Assembly (NCBI GenBank): GCA_963698535.1 | Contig: CAVORD010000001.1 | Location: 186,001-250,000 of the forward strand | Source: CAVORD01 sp963698535 | GTDB taxonomy: Bacteria; Bacteroidota; Bacteroidia; Bacteroidales; VadinHA17 | DNA: 64,000 nt | Reading direction: 5' to 3' | In this document: positions 16,176 to 25,178 of the stretch, one piece after another | Position numbering within the stretch: the stretch's first letter is position 1 | Layout: each line of letters starts with the position of its first letter | Made by a program: the position numbers and the translations under genes | Notes under the pieces: model-generated | What the model saw: only the letters and a program-made list of their open reading frames with translations | Told to the model about the DNA's origin: nothing | The model's database searches: none

Positions 16176-17954
16176 ATGGCAATGACAAAGATAATAGTTG
16201 GATTAGGCAGCTGCGGGATCGCAGCAGGAGCCAGTAAGGTTTATGAAACATTCATGAATATTACAGCAGATGGTAAACAGAAGTTCACCCTTGGCAGGAC
16301 CAGCTGTATTGGAATGTGTTTCAGAGAACCACTGGTGGAAGTAAGTGATGAGACAGGAACATACCTTTATGGAGAGATTGACTCTGCCAGGGCTGAAGAA
16401 CTGGTTAAAAGGCATGTTAACAATAAGGAGATTATTTCTGAGTGGCTTGTAAAATCTGAAAAGCATGAGACGAGGGACGACTCTTTTTTTAAGGGACAGG
16501 TCAAGATAGCTCTGAGGAATTGCGGTTATATCGATCCGGAGAATATAGACGATTATATCTCTCATGAGGGGTATGCTGCGCTCAGGAAAATAGCCGATGA
16601 GAAGATGTCGTCGGAAGATATTATTAAGTCGGTACTGGACTCAGGCCTCAGGGGCAGGGGTGGCGGCGGCTTTCCTACAGGATTAAAGTGGAAGCTGAGC
16701 TATAACAGCAAATCGGACGATAAGTATATAATCTGTAACGCCGATGAGGGTGACCCGGGAGCCTTTATGGACCGGTCACTGCTTGAGGGAGATCCTCACT
16801 CTGTACTGGAAGGAATGATAATAGGAGCTCTGGCGGTAGGAGCCAATCATGGTGTTATCTATTGCAGAGCCGAATATCCGCTGGCTATTAAACGATTGAA
16901 TATCGCAATCGAACAGGCCCGGGAAAAGGGTCTGCTTGGTGACAATATAGCAGGTATAAAAGGCTTTAGTTTTGACCTTTACGTAAAAGAGGGTGCAGGT
17001 GCTTTTGTATGTGGTGAGGAGACAGCATTGATGGCATCCGTGGAGGGTAAAAGAGGTATGCCCTATAAAAAACCTCCATTCCCCTCCGAGTCGGGATTGT
17101 GGAAAAAGCCTACCAATATCAATAATGTTGAAACATGGGCTAACATACCCTGGATAATACTCAAAGGTGCTGATAAGTATGCAGCCTACGGCACAGAAAA
17201 AAGCAAGGGCACGAAGGTTTTTGCCCTTACCGGCAAGATCAATCGTGGCGGACTGGTTGAAGTACCCATGGGTATACATCTTAAGGAGATCATCTACGAC
17301 CTGGGAGGCGGGATACCTGATAATAAGAAGTTTAAGGCTGTGCAGATGGGAGGCCCATCGGGTGGCTGTATACCGGCCAGTCTTATTGATACAGTAATTG
17401 ATTACGATTCCGTAACATCAACCGGTGCCATAATGGGATCGGGTGGTATGGTGGTTATGGACGAGACAACATGTATGGTGAATGTTGCCAAATTCTTTCT
17501 CGATTTCACATATAAGGAGTCGTGCGGCAAGTGTACATTCTGCAGGGTTGGTACCAAGAGAATGCTGGAAACACTGGAGCGCATTTGCGACGGTGAGGGT
17601 GTGCCGGAAGATATCTCTATTCTTGAAGAGCTGGCCTATCAGATCAAAGACAGTTCCCTGTGCGGACTGGGACAAACGGCTCCAAATCCGGTTCTTACAA
17701 CACTTAAATACTTCAGACATGAGTATGAGGCTCATATTCACGACAAGAAATGTCCTGCCGGAGTGTGTACCAAACTATTGACTTATAAGGTTATACCTGA
17801 GACATGCACCGGCTGCACCGTTTGTGCCAAGAATTGCCCGACAAATGCAATATCGGGAGAGCGGAAACAGATCCATCATATTGATCAGGAACTCTGCATC
17901 AAGTGCGGAGAGTGTTTCAACAAATGTAATTTTGAAGCCATTGCAAGGGTCTGA
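16176..17954 (+). CDS. NuoF/HydB-like NADH-binding flavoprotein with extra FeS domains
   Basis: A protein of about 592 residues. The N-terminal part is a thioredoxin-like domain (GLGSCGIAAGAS, TSCIGMC) with three of the usual four Cys ligands. The centre is a complete NuoF core: RGRGGGGFPTGLKW (NADH/FMN), GAGAFVCGEETALM (FMN), and the [4Fe-4S] motif SCGKCTFCRVG with a distal Cys in SLCGLGQ. The C-terminal 55 residues hold two ferredoxin motifs (CTGCTVCAKNCP, CIKCGECFNKC). A TTG at 16161 is also in frame but overlaps the previous stop; ATG 16176 is preferred (ATG 16182 is also possible). It is probably the NAD(H) site and the bifurcating flavin of the complex. Confidence 0.93.
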   Translation: MAMTKIIVGLGSCGIAAGASKVYETFMNITADGKQKFTLGRTSCIGMCFREPLVEVSDETGTYLYGEIDSARAEELVKRHVNNKEIISEWLVKSEKHETRDDSFFKGQVKIALRNCGYIDPENIDDYISHEGYAALRKIADEKMSSEDIIKSVLDSGLRGRGGGGFPTGLKWKLSYNSKSDDKYIICNADEGDPGAFMDRSLLEGDPHSVLEGMIIGALAVGANHGVIYCRAEYPLAIKRLNIAIEQAREKGLLGDNIAGIKGFSFDLYVKEGAGAFVCGEETALMASVEGKRGMPYKKPPFPSESGLWKKPTNINNVETWANIPWIILKGADKYAAYGTEKSKGTKVFALTGKINRGGLVEVPMGIHLKEIIYDLGGGIPDNKKFKAVQMGGPSGGCIPASLIDTVIDYDSVTSTGAIMGSGGMVVMDETTCMVNVAKFFLDFTYKESCGKCTFCRVGTKRMLETLERICDGEGVPEDISILEELAYQIKDSSLCGLGQTAPNPVLTTLKYFRHEYEAHIHDKKCPAGVCTKLLTYKVIPETCTGCTVCAKNCPTNAISGERKQIHHIDQELCIKCGECFNKCNFEAIARV

Positions 17955-17965
17955 CAGGGAAATTA

Positions 17966-20900
17966 ATGCTAAAAGAGACGAAAATGAATGATCTTAAGAT
18001 AATTCTCAACGGAAAAGAGGTAGAAGCCGGAAAGGGAGAAACAATACTCTCCGTGGCAAAAAGAAATAATATTTCGATCCCCACAATGTGTCACGATCCC
18101 CGTCTGGAACCTTACTCATCGTGCTTCGTGTGCGTGGTAGAGGTAGAGGGAATGAGAGGGCTGCAGCCGTCATGCTCCACACCCGTGTCCAATGGTATGA
18201 CCGTGGTAACCGAAAGCAAGAAGATAAGGGATGCCAGGAAGACAGCTCTCGACTTGTTATTAAGTAACCACTATGCCGATTGTATAGGTCCTTGTAAGCA
18301 GACATGCCCTGCAGGTGTAGATGTGCAGGGTTATGTTTCACTTATCGAAAAAGGTTTATACCGCGAGGCTGTATCTCTTATAAAGGATTCTAATCCTCTG
18401 CCCGCAATATGCGGACGTGTATGCGTAAGACCATGTGAGGTAGCATGCCGTCGTAATCTCCTGAATGAGGGGACAGGTGTCGGTGTTGATTATATGAAGA
18501 GATTTGCTGCCGACAGGGATATGTTCGATCCCAACAGATTTACCCCTATCCTCAAAAGAAAGACAGGGAAAAATGTAGCCGTTATAGGTGCCGGACCGGG
18601 AGGGCTTTCAGCTGCTTACTGGTTGCAGGAGAATGGCCATCAGTGTGATATCTATGAGGCCGCCCCAAAACCGGGAGGATGGCTTAGGTACGGGATCCCT
18701 GAATACAGACTGCCGAATGCTATCCTCGACAAGGAGGTTGAAGGTATTACAAGTCTGGGAGTAAGGATATTCACCAATAGTATGCTTGGCGGAAATATCA
18801 AGTTTGCCGACTTAAACAGTAAGTATGACGCCTTTATCCTGGCGCCGGGATCACAAAAGGGAACAAGACTGGGATGTCCTGGTGATGAAGCGCCTAATGT
18901 TTTCCCGGGTATCGACTTCCTGAAACAGATGGAGCTCTCGGGTAAGAGAGCCGACTTCAGAGGGAAAACAGTGGTTGTTGTAGGTGGTGGAAATACTGCA
19001 ATGGACTGCTGCCGTACAAGTATAAGATGCGGTGCTGAAAAAGTATATGTTGTCTATCGCAGAACCGAAAAGGAGATGCCGGCAAACCCAATTGAGATAC
19101 ATGAGTCTAAACTTGAAGGGGTAGAGTACCTGTTTCTTACCAATCCGACAAAAGTTAATCACGACAAAAACGGTAATGCAGTCGGTCTTAATCTGATAAA
19201 GATGGAGCTGGGCGAACCCGATGCTTCAGGCAGAAGGCGACCGGTGGAGGTGCCAGGATCAGAATTTGACCTCAATTGCGATGTAATACTTGCTGCCATT
19301 GGTCAGAAGACAGAGCTGAACTTCCTCGATTCGGTCAACAGCGTAACCAAACTGGGCGAGCTGAAACCAAATAAGTGGGGAGACATTGATGTTAACCGCG
19401 AAACACTCCAGACTGGTGTGGTAAATATTTTTGCGGCAGGTGATGGTGTAAGCGGACCTGCTACGATTATTGAAGCTATTGCTCAGGCCAAGATAGCAGC
19501 AAGAAGCTGCCACCAGTATCTTACAGGTGAAAAGATAGAGCCTGCTCAAAAAATATTCATTAGCAGAAAAGACAACTTCAGGCCTCAGTCCGATGAGGAG
19601 TATGTAAGCAGATATGCATCCCAGAAACGTCAGGAGATGCCTGTCCTGGATCCCAAGAAACGATTTAACTTCGAAGAGGTGGAATTGGGTTATACCGACG
19701 AAAAGGTTGCCAGGCAGGAAGCCGACAGGTGTCTTGAGTGCGGTTGCGTTGCCTTCTTCGATTGCGATCTGCAGAAATATGCATCTGAGTATGGCGCTGT
19801 TCAGGAGAAGTACAAGGGGGAATTTGCTGAATTCAATGTTGACTTCTCACACCCTTTCATTGAACTCGACAGGAACAAGTGTATCCTATGCGGTCGTTGT
19901 GTGAGGATATGCAGCGAGGTGGCAGGAGCAAGCGCACTTGGCCTTGTTAACAGAGGTTTTATTACCTATGTCGCTCCAAGTATGGGCAAGTCTTTAACAG
20001 AGACCGACTGCGAGCATTGCGGACTTTGCCTCTCTACATGCCCTACGGGTGCACTTACGGAGAACGTTAGGTTCAAGCCCGGACCGGTGGAAGCAACCAG
20101 GTTTACCACTATCGACTTTCTGAATTCCGAAGGTTGCTCACTGGAACTGTCGCAAAGAGATGGCTTCTTCCTGAGAGCAGATGGAACCGAAGGCCTGGTA
20201 AATACCGACGGTAACATTGGCAGGCATGCTAAATTCGGTTACAACATGCTTAACATGGAAGACAGGATCACTACGCCCATGATGAAAAAGGGTGGTAAAA
20301 TGGTCCCCGTTTCATTTGAAGAAGCTTATGATCTGATCATAAAAAATCTAAGGTCTGTAGATCCTGATAATAATCTTTTCTTCGCGGGCGCCCGACTGAC
20401 AAATGAAGAGATATACCTTATCCAGAAATTAGCAAGAGGAGCTGTCAAGACTAATAATGTTGGTTCCTTTCACTTCATGAACAGAGTAGTTGAGTCGGCA
20501 GAAGCTACAGATACCAATCTTCTGTTCTCTGACCTGGATAAAAGCACAGCTATATTCCTGGTAAACAGTGATCTGAGAAAAGAGAACCAGTATGTAGGTT
20601 TCCTCGTTCATGAGATGAGGATGAAAGGAGCAAAGGTTAACGCTGTAACTTCAGTCGCTTCAGATTCGATGAAAAGGAAGAGTGATATACACACTTTAAT
20701 AAATGATGATCTCAGCTTTATACTTGCAGTTAACAAGTATATAATAGACAACAAGATGTATAATCAGATGTTTATTACCGATCATTGTGAAGGCTTTGAA
20801 GATTACAAGAGGGAGTTGGAAGCATATTCCATGTCGAAGTTATGCAAGAGCGCAGGGGTTACTGAAGATTTTGTTTCAACATGGTCGAAAGATTATGTAA

Positions 20901-21667
20901 AGGAGATCTCACCGGCACTTATTTATAATGAAGCCAATGTCTCCTGTGCCACAGCCGGCGAACTTCGGAATCTGGTTATAATTACCGGACGTATGGGCAA
21001 GACCGGCTCAGGTATTATATGCCTGAGATCCAATAACAACAGTCAGGGTCTCATTGATATGGGAATGGTCTCATCGTCATTTGTCGGTGGTACATCACTT
21101 TCGGAAGGCAGCGAAAAGATAAAGGCACTGGGATTATGGAATGGAGGAACATTGCCGGTTGAGGTGAATAATATAGCTCAGATACTCCTGAAAGGGGAGG
21201 CAAGGAACCTCTTTATTTTTGGTGAGGATCCTGTTGGAACATCAAATGGTGATGCGTCAAAATGGAAAGCTGCAATTGAAAAGAGCGGGTTTGTTGTCGT
21301 TATGGATTACTTCATGACAGAAACAGCCAAGCTGGCAAATATTATTCTGCCTGCCTCTTTTGCCTTTGAAACGGGTGGCAGCTTCACCAATACCCAGAAA
21401 TTCCTGCAGGGATTTAAGAAAGAGGTGAAAGGACCACTGGAGAAGAATTCACTGGTTCAGCTTAGCGACCTTTTACATGCCTACGGGATGAATGGTATAA
21501 GTGACCCCGATGAGATACTTTCTGAGGCACACAGCTTCTTTACTCCACGGGAAAAAGCAAAGTTAATGATAGCTCATCACAAGGCCGGAGGCGACAATTC
21601 CCGCTTTGAAAGTGGAGCAGATGCCCTTAAGAACAGATTTGAGGAATTTTTCTGGAACTCTTTTTGA
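17966..21667 (+). CDS. Fused [2Fe-2S] / GltD-NfnB-like / ferredoxin / degenerate molybdopterin subunit
   Basis: A 1233-residue multidomain redox protein. Residues 1-75 are a NuoG-type [2Fe-2S] domain (Cys42, 53, 56, 70). Residues 100-165 carry the two cluster motifs of glutamate synthase small subunit and NfnB (Cys106/110/114; Cys149/153/157/161). Residues 200-520 bind FAD (VAVIGAGPGG) and NADPH (VVVVGGGNTAMD). Residues 589-695 are ferredoxin-like (CILCGRCVRIC, CEHCGLCLSTCP). Residues 710-1233 are a molybdopterin-oxidoreductase fold that has lost the N-terminal CxxCxxxC cluster and the active-site Cys/Sec (NNVGSFHFMNR). It resembles the NfnB-like subunit of three-subunit bifurcating transhydrogenases with a NuoG-like body. 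Predicted to exchange electrons among NADPH, NADH and ferredoxin. ATG 17984 is an alternative start. Confidence 0.88.
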   Translation: MLKETKMNDLKIILNGKEVEAGKGETILSVAKRNNISIPTMCHDPRLEPYSSCFVCVVEVEGMRGLQPSCSTPVSNGMTVVTESKKIRDARKTALDLLLSNHYADCIGPCKQTCPAGVDVQGYVSLIEKGLYREAVSLIKDSNPLPAICGRVCVRPCEVACRRNLLNEGTGVGVDYMKRFAADRDMFDPNRFTPILKRKTGKNVAVIGAGPGGLSAAYWLQENGHQCDIYEAAPKPGGWLRYGIPEYRLPNAILDKEVEGITSLGVRIFTNSMLGGNIKFADLNSKYDAFILAPGSQKGTRLGCPGDEAPNVFPGIDFLKQMELSGKRADFRGKTVVVVGGGNTAMDCCRTSIRCGAEKVYVVYRRTEKEMPANPIEIHESKLEGVEYLFLTNPTKVNHDKNGNAVGLNLIKMELGEPDASGRRRPVEVPGSEFDLNCDVILAAIGQKTELNFLDSVNSVTKLGELKPNKWGDIDVNRETLQTGVVNIFAAGDGVSGPATIIEAIAQAKIAARSCHQYLTGEKIEPAQKIFISRKDNFRPQSDEEYVSRYASQKRQEMPVLDPKKRFNFEEVELGYTDEKVARQEADRCLECGCVAFFDCDLQKYASEYGAVQEKYKGEFAEFNVDFSHPFIELDRNKCILCGRCVRICSEVAGASALGLVNRGFITYVAPSMGKSLTETDCEHCGLCLSTCPTGALTENVRFKPGPVEATRFTTIDFLNSEGCSLELSQRDGFFLRADGTEGLVNTDGNIGRHAKFGYNMLNMEDRITTPMMKKGGKMVPVSFEEAYDLIIKNLRSVDPDNNLFFAGARLTNEEIYLIQKLARGAVKTNNVGSFHFMNRVVESAEATDTNLLFSDLDKSTAIFLVNSDLRKENQYVGFLVHEMRMKGAKVNAVTSVASDSMKRKSDIHTLINDDLSFILAVNKYIIDNKMYNQMFITDHCEGFEDYKRELEAYSMSKLCKSAGVTEDFVSTWSKDYVKEISPALIYNEANVSCATAGELRNLVIITGRMGKTGSGIICLRSNNNSQGLIDMGMVSSSFVGGTSLSEGSEKIKALGLWNGGTLPVEVNNIAQILLKGEARNLFIFGEDPVGTSNGDASKWKAAIEKSGFVVVMDYFMTETAKLANIILPASFAFETGGSFTNTQKFLQGFKKEVKGPLEKNSLVQLSDLLHAYGMNGISDPDEILSEAHSFFTPREKAKLMIAHHKAGGDNSRFESGADALKNRFEEFFWNSF

Positions 21668-21699
21668 TGGTACAAGTCCGGGGTGATGGTGAAAATGTT

Positions 21700-21707
21700 T
21701 AAATTTG
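21700..21707 (+). promoter_or_regulatory. -7 element for the LysM protein gene
   Basis: TAAATTTG matches TAnnTTTG; transcription would begin about 21714, leaving a leader of about 13 bases. No TTTG lies at the standard distance, so confidence is limited. Confidence 0.4.
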
Positions 21708-21726
21708 CACCGAAAATGGCCACAAA

Positions 21727-23715
21727 ATGACAATCGGAAAAACCAGATCATTACTCATATTATTTTTACTGGCCCTCTATGCAGGGATGAATGCCCAGAT
21801 CCCGGTGGTTGTGGTCAAGTCAACCGATAAGGTTATCATTGCCGGCAGGCAGTATTATATTCATACTGTTAAAAAGGGAGAGACACTTTATTCGATATCT
21901 AAGGCTTATAACGTTAGGGTTGAGGGTCTTACTGCCGATAACCCGGATGTGGTAACAGGGTTAAAGGAAGGGCAGGTCCTTAAGATTCCGATAGTTGAAG
22001 TTAGCGAAACACCTGAAGCTATAAGGGATGATTCTCAGTTTCTGTATCACAAAATGCAGAAAGGTGAGACTATATATTCTCTTTCCAGAAAATATGGAGT
22101 CGATCAGACAGCGATAGTGAGGGCGAACCCTACGGTGGATATCTTTGATCTTCCGATAAACAGTGTAATTGCGATCCCAAAGATCCAGTTCCGGGCTGAG
22201 CAGGAGACATTTAGCCAGCAGGATGACAGCTATATCTATCACAAAGTAAAGAAGGGAGAGACACTGTCGTCAATATCCAGGCTTTATGGTGTGTCGCTGA
22301 GGGATATGAAAAATGCAAACAGGTTGCTGCTATTCCCACGGGTAGATGATGTAGTCAGGGTGCCGATCGATAAGAGTAAAATAAAACAAGAGATACTGAT
22401 CGCCAGAGACACGGCAGCACCTGTGGTTGAGATTATTGTACCTGAAGTTGTTGAGGAGAAGCCGGAAGCGGAAGTGACTGAAGTTGGCCGGCTAAAGGGG
22501 ACCATCGATGTGGCTCTTCTTTTGCCTTTCTTCACCAAAGAAAACAGTATCAGAAGCTATATCGACTCCTCCGGTGTTGACGCCAGAGGGAAGAAGATAA
22601 TGAAAACTGTTAACAGGCCCGAAACTTGGGTATATGAGCAGGGACTGGTATTTCTTGAATTCTATCAGGGGATGTTGCTTGCAGTAAAAGAGCTTAACAG
22701 GAAAGGGCTTAATATCAACCTTTTTGTTTATGATACAGGAGCCGACCAGGAGACCATCCTGAAATTAATGAACCAGGGAGAGCTCGACAGGATGGATCTG
22801 ATAATTGGTCCTGTCTTCTCCCAGAGCATTGAGTTGATGGCTCCCTGGGCAAGCCAAAGGGAGATCCCCATGGTTATACCATTCCCTACCAGAACAGCTC
22901 CTTATCTGGTTAATAATCCATATGTATTCAGAATACAACCGTCAGTAGAGGCTACTGTGAAATCTATTGCTGAGGCCTCCGGTTCATTCCCGGATAATAA
23001 CCTGGTACTGATATATTCAGATCTTGCAGCTGGCAGGCCACTCTCTGAACCCTTGAAAAGAGGAATCATTAATGAGTTCAGCTATAATAATGTATTCGAG
23101 GATATTAATATCAAAGAGGTTGCTTATCAGAGTACCAATGCCTATTCAACTGACTCAATAAAGAGAATTGAGCAGGCTCTGATACCCGGAAGAAAGAACC
23201 TTGTGGTTATCGGGACAGAAGACCCGCCCGTGATGAGCTCGGTAATGGCACGTACACACACTTTGACACGAAACTACCAGATAGAAGTTATAGGTATGCC
23301 TGCCCTTAGGTGGCTTGACAATCTGGAGCCAAAATATTACTACGATCTGGAGGCGATAGTAGGTACACCCAACTGGCTGGATTACAGGAGGGACGATGTG
23401 AAGTTCTTTATTGAGGATTACCGTAAGACCTTTGGCACAGAACCAACAGATGAACGTAGTTACGCCTTTCAGGGTTATGATATCTCCTATTACTTCATTT
23501 CAGGGATTGCCATGAATGGAAGACGGTTTGCACGCAGTGTGGGCGAGCATAATCCCGTTCTGCTCCAGTCGAACTATAAGTTTACCAGAGCAAGTGAAAA
23601 TGACGGTTATGAGAATACCTACCTCTACCTTATTCAGTATAATAAGGACTATTCAATAACCCCGTTCATCCCTCGCAGATACAAGGGATTTGGTGCTGAG
23701 CCACTTTCTAAATAA
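21727..23715 (+). CDS. LysM-repeat protein with periplasmic ligand-binding-like domain
   Basis: A 662-residue exported protein (signal peptide ending near residue 23, GMNAQ). Three LysM repeats lie at about 39-86, 102-149 and 166-213, each with the KKGET-YSIS core, and should bind peptidoglycan. After a Glu-Val-rich linker, residues 255-655 resemble type-1 periplasmic binding proteins (LLPFFTKENS, IIGPVFSQSIELMAPWAS, IPMVIPF). This architecture is recurrent in Bacteroidota but of unknown function; a wall-anchored sensor or structural role is possible. No transporter genes are adjacent. Confidence 0.82.
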   Translation: MTIGKTRSLLILFLLALYAGMNAQIPVVVVKSTDKVIIAGRQYYIHTVKKGETLYSISKAYNVRVEGLTADNPDVVTGLKEGQVLKIPIVEVSETPEAIRDDSQFLYHKMQKGETIYSLSRKYGVDQTAIVRANPTVDIFDLPINSVIAIPKIQFRAEQETFSQQDDSYIYHKVKKGETLSSISRLYGVSLRDMKNANRLLLFPRVDDVVRVPIDKSKIKQEILIARDTAAPVVEIIVPEVVEEKPEAEVTEVGRLKGTIDVALLLPFFTKENSIRSYIDSSGVDARGKKIMKTVNRPETWVYEQGLVFLEFYQGMLLAVKELNRKGLNINLFVYDTGADQETILKLMNQGELDRMDLIIGPVFSQSIELMAPWASQREIPMVIPFPTRTAPYLVNNPYVFRIQPSVEATVKSIAEASGSFPDNNLVLIYSDLAAGRPLSEPLKRGIINEFSYNNVFEDINIKEVAYQSTNAYSTDSIKRIEQALIPGRKNLVVIGTEDPPVMSSVMARTHTLTRNYQIEVIGMPALRWLDNLEPKYYYDLEAIVGTPNWLDYRRDDVKFFIEDYRKTFGTEPTDERSYAFQGYDISYYFISGIAMNGRRFARSVGEHNPVLLQSNYKFTRASENDGYENTYLYLIQYNKDYSITPFIPRRYKGFGAEPLSK

Positions 23716-23776
23716 GCTTTACAATACTTTTCCCTTATCACGGGAATAATTTACCTATGCTGATTGTCTATAGATT

Positions 23777-24340
23777 ATGAACAAAGGTCTGTTATCCACC
23801 TTCGCGGATGATGCTCTTGTAAAGGCTACCCTTGATGGTGACCATAGCGCCTTTGGTGAAATTGTGCGACGCTATAAATCGACAGTAGCCAGAACAATTA
23901 AAGGGATGCTGGGATCATGCCCGGAAGCTGATGACATAGGTCAGGATACATTCATCAGATTGTACCAGTCGTTAGGTAGTTTCAGGGGGGAGGCGAAGTT
24001 GTCGACATATATCCAGAGAATTGCGATCAACCAGACGTTGAATGAGATAAAGAAGAAAAAAAGATTTGTACGTCATTTTGACCTGGACTCGAACGGAGAA
24101 GAACGGCAGGTTACTATTCCGGATGATGACATGGAAAGTGAAAGAGACAATGTTGAGGTGGTTGAAAAAGCTCTGGCAATGCTTGAGCCCAAATTCAGAA
24201 TAGTACTGGTTATGCGTACGATACAGGGATATGATACCAAAGAGACTGCAGAAGCACTTAAGTTGCCGGTAGGCACTGTTCTAAGCAGGTTGTCAAGGGC
24301 ACAGGCCAAGATGGAAGAGATAATAAAAACCAAGCTATAA
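23777..24340 (+). CDS. ECF-type RNA polymerase sigma factor
   Basis: A 187-residue sigma-70 family protein. Region 2 is visible as FGEIVRRYKSTVARTI and DIGQDTFIRLYQSLGSFRG, with STYIQRIAINQTLNEIKKKKR as region 2.4 and its end. Region 4 holds the helix-turn-helix KETAEALKLPVGTVLSRLSRA. There is no region 3, which is typical of ECF factors. The next two genes encode a small membrane protein and a Spy-like periplasmic protein, so it is probably controlled by them as an envelope-stress sigma factor. Confidence 0.92.
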   Translation: MNKGLLSTFADDALVKATLDGDHSAFGEIVRRYKSTVARTIKGMLGSCPEADDIGQDTFIRLYQSLGSFRGEAKLSTYIQRIAINQTLNEIKKKKRFVRHFDLDSNGEERQVTIPDDDMESERDNVEVVEKALAMLEPKFRIVLVMRTIQGYDTKETAEALKLPVGTVLSRLSRAQAKMEEIIKTKL

Positions 24341-24344
24341 GGTT

Positions 24345-24698
24345 ATGAAAGCTATGGAGAATAAGAAAGAATTACTTATGAATTTCCTGGGAGAGCGATC
24401 CCCTGAGGAGAGCAAGCTACTGCTCAATGCGGCAGGAGTAGACTTCAATTTTGAGGATGGTTTTGAGAAAAGGGTTCTTGAACGTATTTCTCAACTGAAA
24501 TATGGAGTTATGAAGGAGAGAGATCTTTTTAAGAGTATCAACACTGTCTTCCTTAGGGTAGCCATTTCAGGTGTTGCTGCTATTCTTCTACTTATATTTT
24601 CGATCTTCCTTAGCGGTGAACCTGTTTCATTTCAGTCACTGTTAGGACTAGGCAATAACGTTGATGAAACTGTCTTAACCCTCCTCGCAGGATTTTAA
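24345..24698 (+). CDS. Small single-pass membrane protein, putative anti-sigma factor
   Basis: A 117-residue protein starting 4 bases after the sigma gene. Residues 1-65 are charged and cytoplasmic-like, residues about 68-90 form one membrane helix (VAISGVAAILLLIFSIFLSG), and a short tail follows outside. No zinc-binding HxxxCxxC anti-sigma motif is present. Position, size and topology suggest an anti-sigma factor for the upstream gene; this is inference from context, not homology. Confidence 0.6.
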   Translation: MKAMENKKELLMNFLGERSPEESKLLLNAAGVDFNFEDGFEKRVLERISQLKYGVMKERDLFKSINTVFLRVAISGVAAILLLIFSIFLSGEPVSFQSLLGLGNNVDETVLTLLAGF

Positions 24699-24707
24699 AT
24701 GTGAACT

Positions 24708-25178
24708 ATGAAAACTAAAGCCATAATACTCGTTTTACTAACCCTCGTCATAGGGTTTTTCCTTGGTATGCTCACATCGGCTACCATAAGGCATCATAGG
24801 ATGAAATCACTCAGGGTTTACAGTTCTGAGCAACGCTTCAGGGAAGGGTTCTACAGCAGCATAAATCCTACAGATTCCCAGAAGGTTAGCATCGACGCAA
24901 TATTGAATAAATATGCTGCCGAAAACAGGCTCCTGGTTGTAAATTTCAGGAAAGAGATGGAGGTTATGATGGACTCAATGAAGATGGAAATAGAACCGCT
25001 GCTTACAGAGGAACAACTGAAGAACCTACGTGACAGGGAATCTGAAATGAAGGATATGTTCAGAAGATCTGACCGTCCGATGCGAATGGATACAATCATG
25101 GGAAAACCACATGGTCCGGGCAGACAAGGCAGAAGCGGCGGTGGCGACTACTCACAAAGGGTTGTCCGCTTCAAATAG
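24708..25178 (+). CDS. Spy/CpxP-like periplasmic heavy-metal or misfolding sensor
   Basis: A 156-residue protein with one N-terminal membrane helix (IILVLLTLVIGFFLGML), then a long helical region with two LTxxQ-like motifs (NPTDSQK and LLTEEQLKNL) as in Spy, CpxP and CnrX. Such proteins are periplasmic chaperones or metal sensors. The tail is Arg-Gly-rich (GPGRQGRSGGG). It closes the sigma/membrane-protein/Spy trio. The last 27 bases overlap the end of the convergent TPR gene. Confidence 0.75.
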   Translation: MKTKAIILVLLTLVIGFFLGMLTSATIRHHRMKSLRVYSSEQRFREGFYSSINPTDSQKVSIDAILNKYAAENRLLVVNFRKEMEVMMDSMKMEIEPLLTEEQLKNLRDRESEMKDMFRRSDRPMRMDTIMGKPHGPGRQGRSGGGDYSQRVVRFK

